DNA of 64,000 bases from positions 248,001-312,000 of the forward strand of contig CAXXMY010000009.1 of NCBI GenBank assembly GCA_963663635.2, written 5' to 3'. Position numbers and translations under genes: made by a program. The notes below the pieces were generated by a model. The model was not told the origin of the DNA. It was given only the letters and a program-made list of their open reading frames with translations, and did not search any database. Position 1 is the stretch's first letter. Each line of letters starts with the position of its first letter. Positions 56,175-64,000 of the stretch are shown piece after piece. The stretch is from Poriferisodalis sp963663635. Its GTDB lineage: Bacteria > Actinomycetota > Acidimicrobiia > Acidimicrobiales > Poriferisodalaceae.

Positions 56175-57197
56175 TCAGCCACCGATTTGACTCATCGTTC
56201 TTTTTGGCCTGATGAAGTTGACCTGGCCGATCGAATGGCCGGCCCACTTGGTTCCCACCGCGCTGCGGACGGCCTCGGCGAGTTGGTCGTCCAACTCCCT
56301 GCCGACAGTGCCACTGCGCAGGATCGAACGCATATCGAATTCTCGCAGTGCGAACAGGCAGGTCCGAAATTGGCCTTCGGCGGTGAGGCGTACCCGATCG
56401 CAGTTTCCGCAGAATGGCTTGGTGACGCTGGCGATGACGCCGACCTGGCCGCCGCCGTCTAGGTATCGGTACCGCTCGGCGGGCTCGTTCCCGCGCAGGA
56501 TCGGCTCGGTCGCAAACTCGGCCGAGATAGCCGCCAGGATCTCGTCGGCCGGCACCACCACGTCTTTCGTCCACACGTCGCCCGCTTCGAGCGGCATGAA
56601 CTCAATGAAGCGAACCTCCACCCCTCGCTCGCGGCCGAAGCGGGCGAAATCAACGACCTCGTCGTCATTGATGCCCCGCATCATGACGGTGTTGATCTTG
56701 ACCGGCGCCAGCCCAGCGTCGATCGCGGCGTCGATGCCGTCGAGCACACGGTCCAACTCGTCGCGGCGGGTGAGCTCCAAGAAGCGTTCGCGGTGCAGCG
56801 AGTCGAGACTGATGTTGATGCGGCCGAGACCGGCAACCGCGAGCGGCTTGGCGTGCATTCGCAAAGTTGCACCGTTGGTCGTGATTGCGACATCGACACC
56901 GAGCTCGCCTAGGCGTTCCACCAGCCGAGGCAGGTGGGCGCGCACAAGGGGCTCGCCGCCGGTCAGACGGATGCTCTTGAAGCCGAACCGCTCGACGCAG
57001 ACGCGAGCGAATCGCTCGATCTCTTCGAAGCTCAGAATCTCCGAACGCGGCAGCCACGTCATGCCTTCGGCGGGCATGCAGTACTGGCAGCGGAAATTGC
57101 AGCGGTCGGTCACCGAGATGCGCAAGTCGCCGACGGACCGACCGAACGGGTCGATGAGATCCTCAGCCGACCTCTGCGCGGTTGCCCTAACGTTCAC
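56175..57197 (-). CDS. moaA: GTP 3',8-cyclase MoaA (radical SAM)
   Basis: MoaA performs the first step of molybdenum cofactor synthesis. The 340-residue enzyme has the radical-SAM cluster motif CNFRCQYC, the SAM-binding LTGGEPLVR, and the second cluster ligands CGNCDRVRLTAEGQFRTC. The C-terminus ends with the GG dipeptide typical of active MoaA. The start is a GTG without a clear Shine-Dalgarno. It acts directly before MoaC, whose gene follows. Confidence 0.97.
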   Translation of the reverse strand: MNVRATAQRSAEDLIDPFGRSVGDLRISVTDRCNFRCQYCMPAEGMTWLPRSEILSFEEIERFARVCVERFGFKSIRLTGGEPLVRAHLPRLVERLGELGVDVAITTNGATLRMHAKPLAVAGLGRINISLDSLHRERFLELTRRDELDRVLDGIDAAIDAGLAPVKINTVMMRGINDDEVVDFARFGRERGVEVRFIEFMPLEAGDVWTKDVVVPADEILAAISAEFATEPILRGNEPAERYRYLDGGGQVGVIASVTKPFCGNCDRVRLTAEGQFRTCLFALREFDMRSILRSGTVGRELDDQLAEAVRSAVGTKWAGHSIGQVNFIRPKRTMSQIGG

Positions 57198-57291
57198 AGG
57201 CCTGAGCGTACCCAGCGGAGGGTGGGACGCTTCCGCGCCACTTCCGGCGGGCCGACGCGAACAATCATCGACGCCGAATGACTCGCGACGT

Positions 57292-58503
57292 TCAGTCGAT
57301 CAGCAGCACGTCGACCGGTTCGCCCGCACGCACTCCGTCGCCATCGGGCACGACAGCGAGGGCGTTCGACTTCGCCATCGCCCACAGCATGTGCGAGCCC
57401 TGGCCACCCGCAGAGCGAACCTCGATCCCGCCGTCGACATGGGTTGCTTGCACACGCATGAAATGGGTCTTGCCGTCGGTGCGGCGGAGCAGGTCCTCGG
57501 CTGCGGCGGCGACCACGGTGGGTCGCACGGGCTGCATGTGTCCCATCATCGAACGGAGGCCTGGCCGGGCGAACAGCTCGAACGACACCATCGAGGAAAC
57601 CGGATTGCCGGGCAGGCCGAACACTGGCACGTCGCCGATGGTGCCGAACGCGAGCGGCTTGGCCGGTTTGATCGCCACCTGCATCCACCGCATGTCGCCG
57701 ATGCGGTCAAGCACAGCCTTGACGTAGTCGAAGTCGCCCATCGACACCCCGCCAGACGTGACGATCGCATCGCATGTAGCGGCGCCGCTGCTGATCGCCT
57801 CGGTGATCGTGTCGAGATCGTCCGGAGCCAGGCCCAGATCGACGGGTTCGACGTCGGCACGCTCGAGCAGCGACAGCAGCGTGCGACGATTGGAGTCGCG
57901 GATCTGGCCGGGACGCAGCGGGCTGCCATCGTCCACCAGCTCGTCGCCGGTTGAGATCACGCCGACCCGCAGCCGCGGATACACCTCGACGTCGGTCATC
58001 CCGAGACTGCACAGCACGCCCAGATGGCCTGCGGTCAGCACCGTTCTGGCTTCGAACACCAGCTCGCCTGCACGGATGTCGTCACCGGCCGGACGAACGT
58101 GATTGCCGGGCGGCACGCTGATCTCGACTCGGACGGTCTCGTCGCTGCCGTTCCTGCTGGGAGTCACGATGGTGCGTTCAACCATGACCACCGCATCTGC
58201 GCCGGGCGGGATGATGGCCCCGGTCATGATCCGGCTGGCCTCGCCCGCCCCGACCGTCACCTGCGGCGCATGTCCCGCCGCTATTGTCTCGACCACCCGC
58301 AGCTCGCATGGCGCGTTCGCGACATCTTCGGAGCGCACGGCGAAGCCATCCATAGCCGTGTTGGGGAATGACGGGATGTCCTCAGCAGCGACGATTTCGG
58401 ACGCTGTCACCAGGCCCAGCGCATCCGCAACCCGCCAGAAAGCTGGCTTGCGCGGACCGCATCGCCCCAAAACGAACTCGCGGGCAGCATCGAGCGGCAG
58501 CAC
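57292..58503 (-). CDS. moeA: Molybdopterin molybdotransferase MoeA
   Basis: MoeA inserts molybdate into adenylylated molybdopterin. The 403-residue protein shows the family order: PSFPNTAMDGFAVRSEDV, GEASRIMTGAIIPPGADAVVMVE, the MoaB/Mog-like domain with VGVISTGDELVDDG and TSGGVSMGDFDYVK, PLAFGTIGDVPVFGLPGNPVSSMV, and a C-terminal beta domain. It starts at a GTG (VLPLDAAREFVL). It is the first of the moeA-moaA-moaC group. The 226 bases upstream of it, before the next gene, show no coding signal. Confidence 0.96.
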   Translation of the reverse strand: MLPLDAAREFVLGRCGPRKPAFWRVADALGLVTASEIVAAEDIPSFPNTAMDGFAVRSEDVANAPCELRVVETIAAGHAPQVTVGAGEASRIMTGAIIPPGADAVVMVERTIVTPSRNGSDETVRVEISVPPGNHVRPAGDDIRAGELVFEARTVLTAGHLGVLCSLGMTDVEVYPRLRVGVISTGDELVDDGSPLRPGQIRDSNRRTLLSLLERADVEPVDLGLAPDDLDTITEAISSGAATCDAIVTSGGVSMGDFDYVKAVLDRIGDMRWMQVAIKPAKPLAFGTIGDVPVFGLPGNPVSSMVSFELFARPGLRSMMGHMQPVRPTVVAAAAEDLLRRTDGKTHFMRVQATHVDGGIEVRSAGGQGSHMLWAMAKSNALAVVPDGDGVRAGEPVDVLLID

Positions 58504-58729
58504 GCTGCGAAATGTACCGGTCGCAGCTCACGCTGGTGCCGTCGGCACCACGTCGATGCGGACACACTCGTCGGTCGCAACAGCGCGGCGACGAGCTGCG
58601 AGCGTCAACGGATGGGTGCTTGATGCCTACCAGCCCTGACTAGCGCAATACTGCGCAGGCATGCCGCCACAGACGGCAAATCTGCACACGAAAAGCGTGG
58701 TGATCGCTTCCCGGTCAATGATCTGGCGT

Positions 58730-59914
58730 CTACGAGATCACGCCACGGGCCGTGAGGATGTCGGCGATCTCCCGGCGGCGGGCGGCGAGCTCTGCGGGGT
58801 CCTTGACCGGCTGGAAGCGACCGTCGGGGCCGTCGCGGTCGACGAGCAGCATCGTCGTGTTGACGAACGCAGACAGCTCGCCAATGAGACGTTCGAACTG
58901 CACCACCTCATCAGGGCCGACCCTCTTGCGCACTTCGAACCAGGTAAGGGGCCACTGCGCTGCGAAGACCTCCGCGTCAACGATGAGGGAGTTGGTGTTG
59001 ACCGTTCCGGCGGCCGTCGGGTCGATGCCGGCGGGCAAGCGAAACGATTCCAGAATCTGCAGATGGCCGTCGACACGCCACGGCGCTCCGCCGGACGCCT
59101 GTCCAGCGACGACCTCGCATGTGAGCGGCCGCCCATGCAACAGGTGCGCGCCGATCGCCGCCGGGTCGAGTGTGGCTGCAGCGTTGTCGACGTTGGTGAC
59201 GAAGACGTGCCGGCAACCGGCCGTGGCGAACTGATCGAGAATCCCACTGCGACGCATGGCCCACGGCGCGTCTCCGTGGCCGGGCGCATGCAGCGAGACA
59301 GCCCCCGACGTGTCGCGATACAGCTCTCCGTCGGCTCGCAAGCGCATCGAAACGCCCTGTGGCGCACGGCCGACGGGCACGTGGCGCTGCGCGCGGCTGC
59401 CAGTGCTGCCGGTTGCGGCTGCAGCCCAGGAGGCGAGGGCGTCGTCGGACTGGAAACTCGTCATCAGCGTCAGAGGGATCGAGCAGTCCAGCTCGCGGGC
59501 CAGCCGTCGAAGATCGGCGAGTTTGGCGTCCACGAAGGTCAGGCCGTCGAGAACTTCGGCGAGCGCCTTCACGCCGCCGCCGAAACGCGTGGCCATGCCT
59601 CCGGCCAGCAGCAGTACTCCGACGCGGCCCTGTGCGATGGCCTCGCGGCCTGCGTCGGCGAACCGGCTGCGCTCGGCCGAGTCCAGCGGCGGCAATGCGA
59701 CAAGGTCGTCGGGGTTCGGGGGTTCGACGTTGCCCCGCACCCAGTTGTCCTCAACGCTTCGGGCACCTTTATGTGCGCGGCTGCCGATGCGGCTGCGCAA
59801 CTGATCGAAGGTGGCGGGTTCGAAGCCGTAGCGCTGCAGTGTCGCAGCGGTCATCGCGTCGAGTCCATAACGATCGGCCAGCGCCGCAGCAGCCTCAGCG
59901 TCACCAGCACTCAC
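58730..59914 (-). CDS. UDPGP-family nucleotidyltransferase (UTP-sugar-1-phosphate uridylyltransferase-like)
   Basis: This 394-residue protein belongs to the eukaryote-like UDP-glucose/UDP-N-acetylhexosamine pyrophosphorylase family. The nucleotide-binding loop is GVLLLAGGMATRFGGGVKAL, followed by FVDAKLADLRRLA, the uracil/sugar-contact segment GHGDAPWAMRRSGILDQF, CRHVFVTNVDNAAATLDP and the late GTVNTNSLIVDAEVF. The GTG at 59914 starts just before the family's N-terminal helical region; further upstream codons are not family-like and would run into the divergent fmdB promoter. It would supply a UDP-sugar for cell-wall or glycan synthesis, but which sugar is not resolved. Confidence 0.85.
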   Translation of the reverse strand: MSAGDAEAAAALADRYGLDAMTAATLQRYGFEPATFDQLRSRIGSRAHKGARSVEDNWVRGNVEPPNPDDLVALPPLDSAERSRFADAGREAIAQGRVGVLLLAGGMATRFGGGVKALAEVLDGLTFVDAKLADLRRLARELDCSIPLTLMTSFQSDDALASWAAAATGSTGSRAQRHVPVGRAPQGVSMRLRADGELYRDTSGAVSLHAPGHGDAPWAMRRSGILDQFATAGCRHVFVTNVDNAAATLDPAAIGAHLLHGRPLTCEVVAGQASGGAPWRVDGHLQILESFRLPAGIDPTAAGTVNTNSLIVDAEVFAAQWPLTWFEVRKRVGPDEVVQFERLIGELSAFVNTTMLLVDRDGPDGRFQPVKDPAELAARRREIADILTARGVIS

Positions 59915-60113
59915 ACCGCCGAAAGGTAGCTGCCGAGATCCCGCGTGTGGCTGCCCCGCGAACGACGACGTGCAAACGACGGCCGCGGCGGGCGTCGTCG
60001 CGGCGAAAGGGCTCTGTACCCGCACGTGCGGTCTCGCTACACTTCCCGACGGCCCGAATCCCGCCTGAATCATGCGGCTCGGGTCGCTGGCTGGAAACCG
60101 CACCGGAGACCTC

Positions 60114-60491
60114 ATGCCGACCTACCAGTACCGCTGTGTCGATTGCGGGCAGTCGTTCGAGCGCTATCAGAGCTTCACCGACGACCCGATCACGATCTGC
60201 CCCTTGCCGCTGGACATCGAAGCTGCCGACGACACCGCTGCGACCTGCGGCGGCGAGGTGCGCAAGGTGTTCTCGAACGTCGGCATCTCGTTCAAGGGCA
60301 GCGGCTTCTACCGCAACGACAGCAGGTCTGACGGCGGATCGAAGACAGAGCGTTCTGACAGTTCGTCAAGTCCCGCCAGCGACTCCGACACCAAGTCGAC
60401 GCCGTCGACTTCGTCAGGCTCGTCAGGCTCGTCGAACGGCAGCTCGGAGCGCGATTCTTCGGCCGTTGGAGCCGCCTCGGCGTCAGGCTGA
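60114..60491 (+). CDS. FmdB-family zinc ribbon protein
   Basis: This 125-residue protein starts MPTYQYRCVDCGQSFERYQS, the signature of FmdB-family zinc ribbons (putative regulators). The first knuckle is CVDC. The second is C-PLP...TCGGEVRKVFS, with a longer than usual spacer (ICPLPLDIEAADDTAATCGG) between its cysteines. GISFKGSGFYRNDSR follows as usual. The C-terminal 50 residues are Ser/Asp-rich and probably disordered. GGAG lies seven bases before the ATG, so I reject the earlier in-frame ATG. It is divergent from the UDPGP gene. Confidence 0.9.
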   Translation: MPTYQYRCVDCGQSFERYQSFTDDPITICPLPLDIEAADDTAATCGGEVRKVFSNVGISFKGSGFYRNDSRSDGGSKTERSDSSSSPASDSDTKSTPSTSSGSSGSSNGSSERDSSAVGAASASG

Positions 60492-60684
60492 CGCCCATCG
60501 CTTCGGCGCCGTTGCCAACAGGGTGACGCCGCGCCAACCACACACTTCCCACACGCCGCATGCTGCGGTGCTGGCTGGTCACGCTTCGCGCCGGTGCGCG
60601 CCCGCGGTGACGCAGCTCACAGCGCAGCAGTGCACGCCGATTCGTCGGCGTCGCCGGGGCGGCCGATGCCCCGCGGAGGCTTCG

Positions 60685-61311
60685 ATGACGCTCATCTCGC
60701 ATATCGCCGGAATCTGGCAACGCCGACCGAACATCGTGCACTGGTCTGCGATCGGGGCCGTCGCGCTGGTTGCGGTGATCGTCGTCGGGGGGACGCAGGG
60801 CCGGGCGCGGTCGGCCGCGGCTGCGTGGGGCACACCGGTGCGAGTGCTGATTGCGCAGGCGTCACTCGGCATCGGTGTCACGCCCGCCGGCACGCAGGTG
60901 GTCGCAATGGAGGTGCCGGCCCATCTCGTTCCCGATGGTGCGCTCAAGAGTTCGTCCCAGCTTCGAGCGCTGGCACGCTCGGTGCCCGCCGGCGGGATCC
61001 TGACGATGCTCGACGTCGACCCGGCGGCGTCGGTCAGCGCGGGACGGCGGGGCATCGGCATCGACGCCGCCCAGCACGCGCCCGAGGTCGCGCCAGGCAC
61101 CGCGGTGGAGCTGCTGCTCTACGCGGATGTGGATCCCTTCGCTCCGAGCGTCGCTGCAGCCGGAGCTGTCCGGGTTCCGGCACATGTCCTCGCAGCTTCG
61201 CCGGAGCGGTGGTTCGTGGAGATCGAACTTGAACACGTCGACGCTGTTGCTCGCGCCAGTGCGACGGGCATCGTCGTGCCGGTGGTGGTGGGCGTCAGCG
61301 CAATCCGGTGA
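60685..61311 (+). CDS. Membrane-anchored SAF-domain protein
   Basis: This 208-residue protein has a short cytoplasmic N-terminus, one membrane span (IGAVALVAVIVVGG) and an SAF domain (VRVLIAQASLGIGVTPAGTQ, then VVAMEVPAHLVPDGALKSSS...ARSVPAGGILTMLDV), as in CpaB/FlgA-like proteins. The C-terminal half carries ordered beta-rich sequence ending VVVGVSAIR. CpaB homologues assist Flp pilus assembly, but no pilus genes lie nearby, so the role is open. GGAGG lies six to seven bases before the ATG. Its 3' end overlaps the convergent uppP gene by 17 bases. Confidence 0.82.
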   Translation: MTLISHIAGIWQRRPNIVHWSAIGAVALVAVIVVGGTQGRARSAAAAWGTPVRVLIAQASLGIGVTPAGTQVVAMEVPAHLVPDGALKSSSQLRALARSVPAGGILTMLDVDPAASVSAGRRGIGIDAAQHAPEVAPGTAVELLLYADVDPFAPSVAAAGAVRVPAHVLAASPERWFVEIELEHVDAVARASATGIVVPVVVGVSAIR

Positions 61312-62194
61312 CGATGACGAGAAGGACCACCAGGGCAACCGCTGTCCGATAACCGGCAAACAGGGCGAACGGTGATCGCCGTTCGTTTCCCGATCCCGAA
61401 CCCGTTCGGCGCAGCAGCCACAGCATCGCTCCGACGCCGGCCCACGACGACACCGCGGCCGTGACGCCGCCGACGACCAGCATCGCGATCTGGTCACCGG
61501 TCGGGGCTGCCGACAGCGTGCCGGCGCGGTACACGCCTGCGCCGGCGATCAGGGGCAGGCTCATCAGGAACGCCAGTCGCGCCGCGGCAGCGCGATCGAA
61601 CCCCCGCCATCGGCCCGCCATCATGGTGACGCCTGAGCGGCTGACCCCGGGCAGCAGTGCGGCTGCCTGCGCGATGCCCATGGTCAGCGCATCCCGGATC
61701 CCGAATCCGGACTGTTGGCGTCCCGCGGTCGCGCTTGCGTCCGTCCACCACAGCAGCCAGCCGAAGCCGGCCAGCAACGCGGCGATGAGCAACGGCTCCT
61801 CAGCGAGGCTCAGCAAGCGATCCTCCAGCGCGACACCGACCAGCGCCGCCGGCACCGCCGATACCGCCAAGCTCAGTGCGACGATCGCATCGGTCTGATT
61901 TCGCGCATCGGTTTGATCTCGCGCATCGGGCCGGCCTCGGAGGCTTCCCGACCGCGCGGCATGCCACAGCGCACTCACATAGCGAGCGATGTCGCGGCGG
62001 AGGTACGCGGCGGCGCCCACGAGGGTGCCGACATGCACGGCCACGTCGAACGTGTTCTCCAGTTCCGTATCGCCGTCGAACAGATCCCACCCGGCCAGCC
62101 ACGGAACCAGCTCAAGATGAGCGCTTGACGAAACAGGAAAGAACTCGGTCAGGCCTTGCAGCAGGCCTAAGAAGACTGCCTGCACCAGGCTCAT
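61295..62194 (-). CDS. uppP: Undecaprenyl-diphosphatase UppP (BacA)
   Basis: UppP dephosphorylates undecaprenyl diphosphate so the carrier lipid can be reused for peptidoglycan and wall polymers. The 299-residue membrane protein shows the catalytic motifs GLTEFFPVSSSAHL (about residues 14-27) and LLPGVSRSGVTMMAGRWRGF. A duplicated short segment in the cytoplasmic loop (DARDQTDARNQTDAIVAL) is unusual but in frame. The frame is open 70 codons upstream, inside the preceding gene, so I use the ATG before the first membrane span. It starts seven bases after the PHP gene. Confidence 0.95.
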   Translation of the reverse strand: MSLVQAVFLGLLQGLTEFFPVSSSAHLELVPWLAGWDLFDGDTELENTFDVAVHVGTLVGAAAYLRRDIARYVSALWHAARSGSLRGRPDARDQTDARNQTDAIVALSLAVSAVPAALVGVALEDRLLSLAEEPLLIAALLAGFGWLLWWTDASATAGRQQSGFGIRDALTMGIAQAAALLPGVSRSGVTMMAGRWRGFDRAAAARLAFLMSLPLIAGAGVYRAGTLSAAPTGDQIAMLVVGGVTAAVSSWAGVGAMLWLLRRTGSGSGNERRSPFALFAGYRTAVALVVLLVIVTGLR

Positions 62195-62201
62195 GACTGC
62201 G

Positions 62202-62927
62202 TCAGTCGTCGCTCTGAACGGACGGCACGATCCTCGGCCGCCATCGACGAGGCGGGTCGTAGTGGTGGCCCACCGCCAATCCCTGACGCATGGAGCGCAG
62301 GAATCCGGCCGGATCGTCGTCGTCGAAGTCAGGCATCTCGAGGTAGGCGCCGCCGAGCGCTTCTGCCACGTGGGCGTCGCTGCCTGCGCCGGGCGCAAGC
62401 CCATGCTCGCCTGCGTAGCGCGCAGCCCGGGTGTTCATGCTGGCGAGGCTCGTCTTCGAATTGAGAATCTCGATGCCGTCCACGAGGCCTTCGGCGACGA
62501 GCTCATCGAGGACATCGGTACGCAGGTTGTTGCGCAGCGGGTCGAACGGATGCGGGATGTAGACCAATCCGCCCTGATCGCGGATTGCTCGTGCCGCCTC
62601 GGCGGGCGGCAGACCCTGGGGCACGCGCTGGGACAGGAAGAGCCCGATGATCTCCCCCGCATGGGTTTTCATCTCCTCGCCGATCACGACACGGGCTCTC
62701 AGCTCGCCTTGCAGATCTTGCGCTCCGCGCACGGCGTTGTGATCGGTGATGCACACCACGTCGATGCCTGATTCGTCCAGGCAGTGAGCGAACTCGTCAG
62801 GCGTGGTCGTCGAATCGCCTGACCACATCGTGTGCGTGTGAAAATCGACGCGCACCCAGCCGTCGGGGCACCGTTCAGCGAGGTGTGGGTGGCGCTCCAC
62901 GGCAGACGGTGCCGGACTTCGGGGCAT
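62202..62927 (-). CDS. PHP-domain metal-dependent phosphoesterase
   Basis: This 241-residue protein is a PHP phosphoesterase. Metal ligands are in VRVDFHTHTMWSGDS (HxH), VCITDHNAV, the glutamate of RVVIGEEMKTHAGEII, and YIPHPFDP. The C-terminal GLAPGAGSDAHVAEALGGAY supplies the last DxH. Proteins like this hydrolyse small phosphate compounds (the nucleoside 3',5'-bisphosphate or histidinol-phosphate group), but the substrate is unknown here. It begins three bases after the upstream pmbA-like gene and is followed closely by uppP, so the three are probably cotranscribed. Confidence 0.9.
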   Translation of the reverse strand: MPRSPAPSAVERHPHLAERCPDGWVRVDFHTHTMWSGDSTTTPDEFAHCLDESGIDVVCITDHNAVRGAQDLQGELRARVVIGEEMKTHAGEIIGLFLSQRVPQGLPPAEAARAIRDQGGLVYIPHPFDPLRNNLRTDVLDELVAEGLVDGIEILNSKTSLASMNTRAARYAGEHGLAPGAGSDAHVAEALGGAYLEMPDFDDDDPAGFLRSMRQGLAVGHHYDPPRRWRPRIVPSVQSDD

Positions 62928-62930
62928 CGG

Positions 62931-64000
62931 TCACACTCCCGACAGCGCGACGTCGGCGATGACCAGCGGAGGCATGGCCATGCCGCCTGCCAGGCGCTTC
63001 GCCTCGGCACCGATGCCGCAGATGTCGAGCAGCATGCGCTGCAAGGTGGACGCGATCGTGGCCTCCCGGAATGGTTCCGCGAGCGCTCCGCCTGTGATGC
63101 GGTGGCCCCAAGCGCCCACGGAGAAATCGCCGCTTGTGGGGTTGACCCCGCTGTGCAAGCCGTTGACGCCACGCACCAGCACACCATCGGAAACCGAGGC
63201 GAGCAGAGCTTCTGCGGCCGCATCGCCCGGGCTCACCTTCATCGCGTGCATGCCGACGCCTGGCACTGAACGCGTGCCGCGAACGGCTGAACCCGTCGAT
63301 ACCGTCGCCGAACGCCGTGCCGTGTACGCGTTGTGCAGGAAGCCCTGCAGCACGCCAGCGTTGATGAGCTCGTTGCGTCTGGCCCCGAGCCCCTCGCCAT
63401 CGTGATTCGCTGCGCCCAGCGTGCTGGGATCTGTCGGGTCGTCGGCCAGGTGCAGGCGTGCGTCCGCGATCTGTTCACCCACTCGATCTGCGAACGGCGA
63501 TCTGCCCTTCAGCACGCTGTCGGCGGTCAGCACGCTCGACACGACGCGCAGGAATGCTGCTGCGACGCTGGGCTCGAGCACCACCGTCATCCGCTCGCTA
63601 CGCGGCTTGGTGGCGCCCAGCTGACCGGTCGCCATCTCGGCAGCCTCGGTGATCACACGCTCTATGTCCAACTCGTCAATTCGCCGCGCCGCATCGCCCG
63701 CGTATCCAATCTGTGTTTCGTCCCCGGAGACGGCGAGCGGCTGAACGCCCACTGCACAACTTCCGCTCTCGCTCTGGACGCAGATTCCAGCGCTCGACGC
63801 CAAGGCCGCTTGGGACCAAGCGTCGCTCCACGCCGCCACACGCACGCCGCTGATGCGTGGATCTGCCGCCAGGCAGCGCCGCTCGATATCGATGGCAGTT
63901 GCAATCTTTTGCGACTCTGGGATCGACAGCACGCTTGCGTCGCTGAGATCCAGTCCAGGCGGCGCAGCGCCGTCAGGCTGCGCGAGGGCCTGATGCGGGT
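62931..64000 (-). CDS. TldD/PmbA-family protein, N-terminus beyond the window
   Basis: The frame is open to the right edge and gives the last ~355 residues of a TldD/PmbA-family metalloprotease subunit. It shows the PmbA-type segment SGVRVAAWSDAWSQAALASSAG, FLHNAYTARRSATVSTGSAVRG, the C-terminal GVNGLHSGVNPTSGDFSVGAWGHRI and GIGAEAKRLAGGMAMPPLVI. Sequence before the first methionine (LDLSDASVLSIPESQKIATA) is also family-like, so the true start lies outside. PmbA lacks the zinc-binding HExxxH carried by its partner TldD, which should be encoded nearby beyond this window. Confidence 0.88.
   Translation of the reverse strand, partial: PHQALAQPDGAAPPGLDLSDASVLSIPESQKIATAIDIERRCLAADPRISGVRVAAWSDAWSQAALASSAGICVQSESGSCAVGVQPLAVSGDETQIGYAGDAARRIDELDIERVITEAAEMATGQLGATKPRSERMTVVLEPSVAAAFLRVVSSVLTADSVLKGRSPFADRVGEQIADARLHLADDPTDPSTLGAANHDGEGLGARRNELINAGVLQGFLHNAYTARRSATVSTGSAVRGTRSVPGVGMHAMKVSPGDAAAEALLASVSDGVLVRGVNGLHSGVNPTSGDFSVGAWGHRITGGALAEPFREATIASTLQRMLLDICGIGAEAKRLAGGMAMPPLVIADVALSGV

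Noticed and set aside
58504..58729. Gap before moeA considered for a small gene
   Set aside because: Frames on both strands are short, lack ribosome sites and show no protein-like pattern.

Overview
The window is a GC-rich (roughly 65-70%) bacterial chromosome segment with very short intergenic gaps and many ATGA start/stop overlaps. Gene content points to an actinobacterium, most likely of the Acidimicrobiia type. The signs are a bL37-like mini ribosomal protein, two family III CoA-transferase/racemase proteins, DUF459 hydrolases, a permease-ATPase fusion in an oligopeptide transporter, and large CWB2-anchored surface proteins built from 'GIWSDGTTIWVAD' repeats. The lineage is an inference from gene content; there is no rRNA gene to test it.

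Layout. 1-5.9 kb (minus): a translation/housekeeping cluster ychF, DUF192, rsmI, metG, tatD, rsmA, ispE (cut by the window edge). 6-12.95 kb: an alpha-methylacyl-CoA racemase-like gene, a 28-residue bL37-like gene missed by usual length cut-offs, an MBOAT/DUF459/SGNH trio for surface O-acylation (minus), and a phosphohexomutase. 13-20 kb (plus): an oligopeptide ABC transporter locus with a beheaded binding protein, then an alpha/beta hydrolase and a family III CoA-transferase with a shortened C-terminus. 20-22.5 kb (minus): a BsuBI/PstI-type restriction-modification pair in which both genes carry a single-base frameshift. 22.7-28.4 kb: a PfkB kinase, an M1 aminopeptidase, a mini membrane protein, and ctaG-sco for copper/cytochrome oxidase assembly.

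28.45-54.76 kb looks like a ~26 kb genomic island inserted into the 3' end of a tRNA-Ala(CGC) gene. A 16-bp near-copy of the tRNA 3' end lies at 28455, a tyrosine integrase sits next to the tRNA, and GTTCCC/GGGAAC repeats flank both ends on the island side. Its cargo is three giant minus-strand surface-protein genes (A, B, C). Each has a conserved promoter/leader cassette, a signal peptide, long repeat ectodomains (propeller-like 45-residue repeats plus cadherin-like beta-sandwich or FN3/Calx-beta domains) and a C-terminal CWB2 cell-wall anchor. The ends are nearly identical and the middles differ. A fourth, truncated anchor is fused in frame to an IS30 transposase fragment. Single-base frameshifts are concentrated here (one in A, four in B, three in C), and one is shared by A and C at the same base, which argues against random sequencing error for that one.

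54.9-64 kb is ordinary chromosome again: molybdenum cofactor genes (moeA, moaA, moaC), a UDPGP-family nucleotidyltransferase, an FmdB-like zinc ribbon protein, a SAF-domain protein, uppP, a PHP phosphoesterase and a pmbA-like gene running off the right edge.
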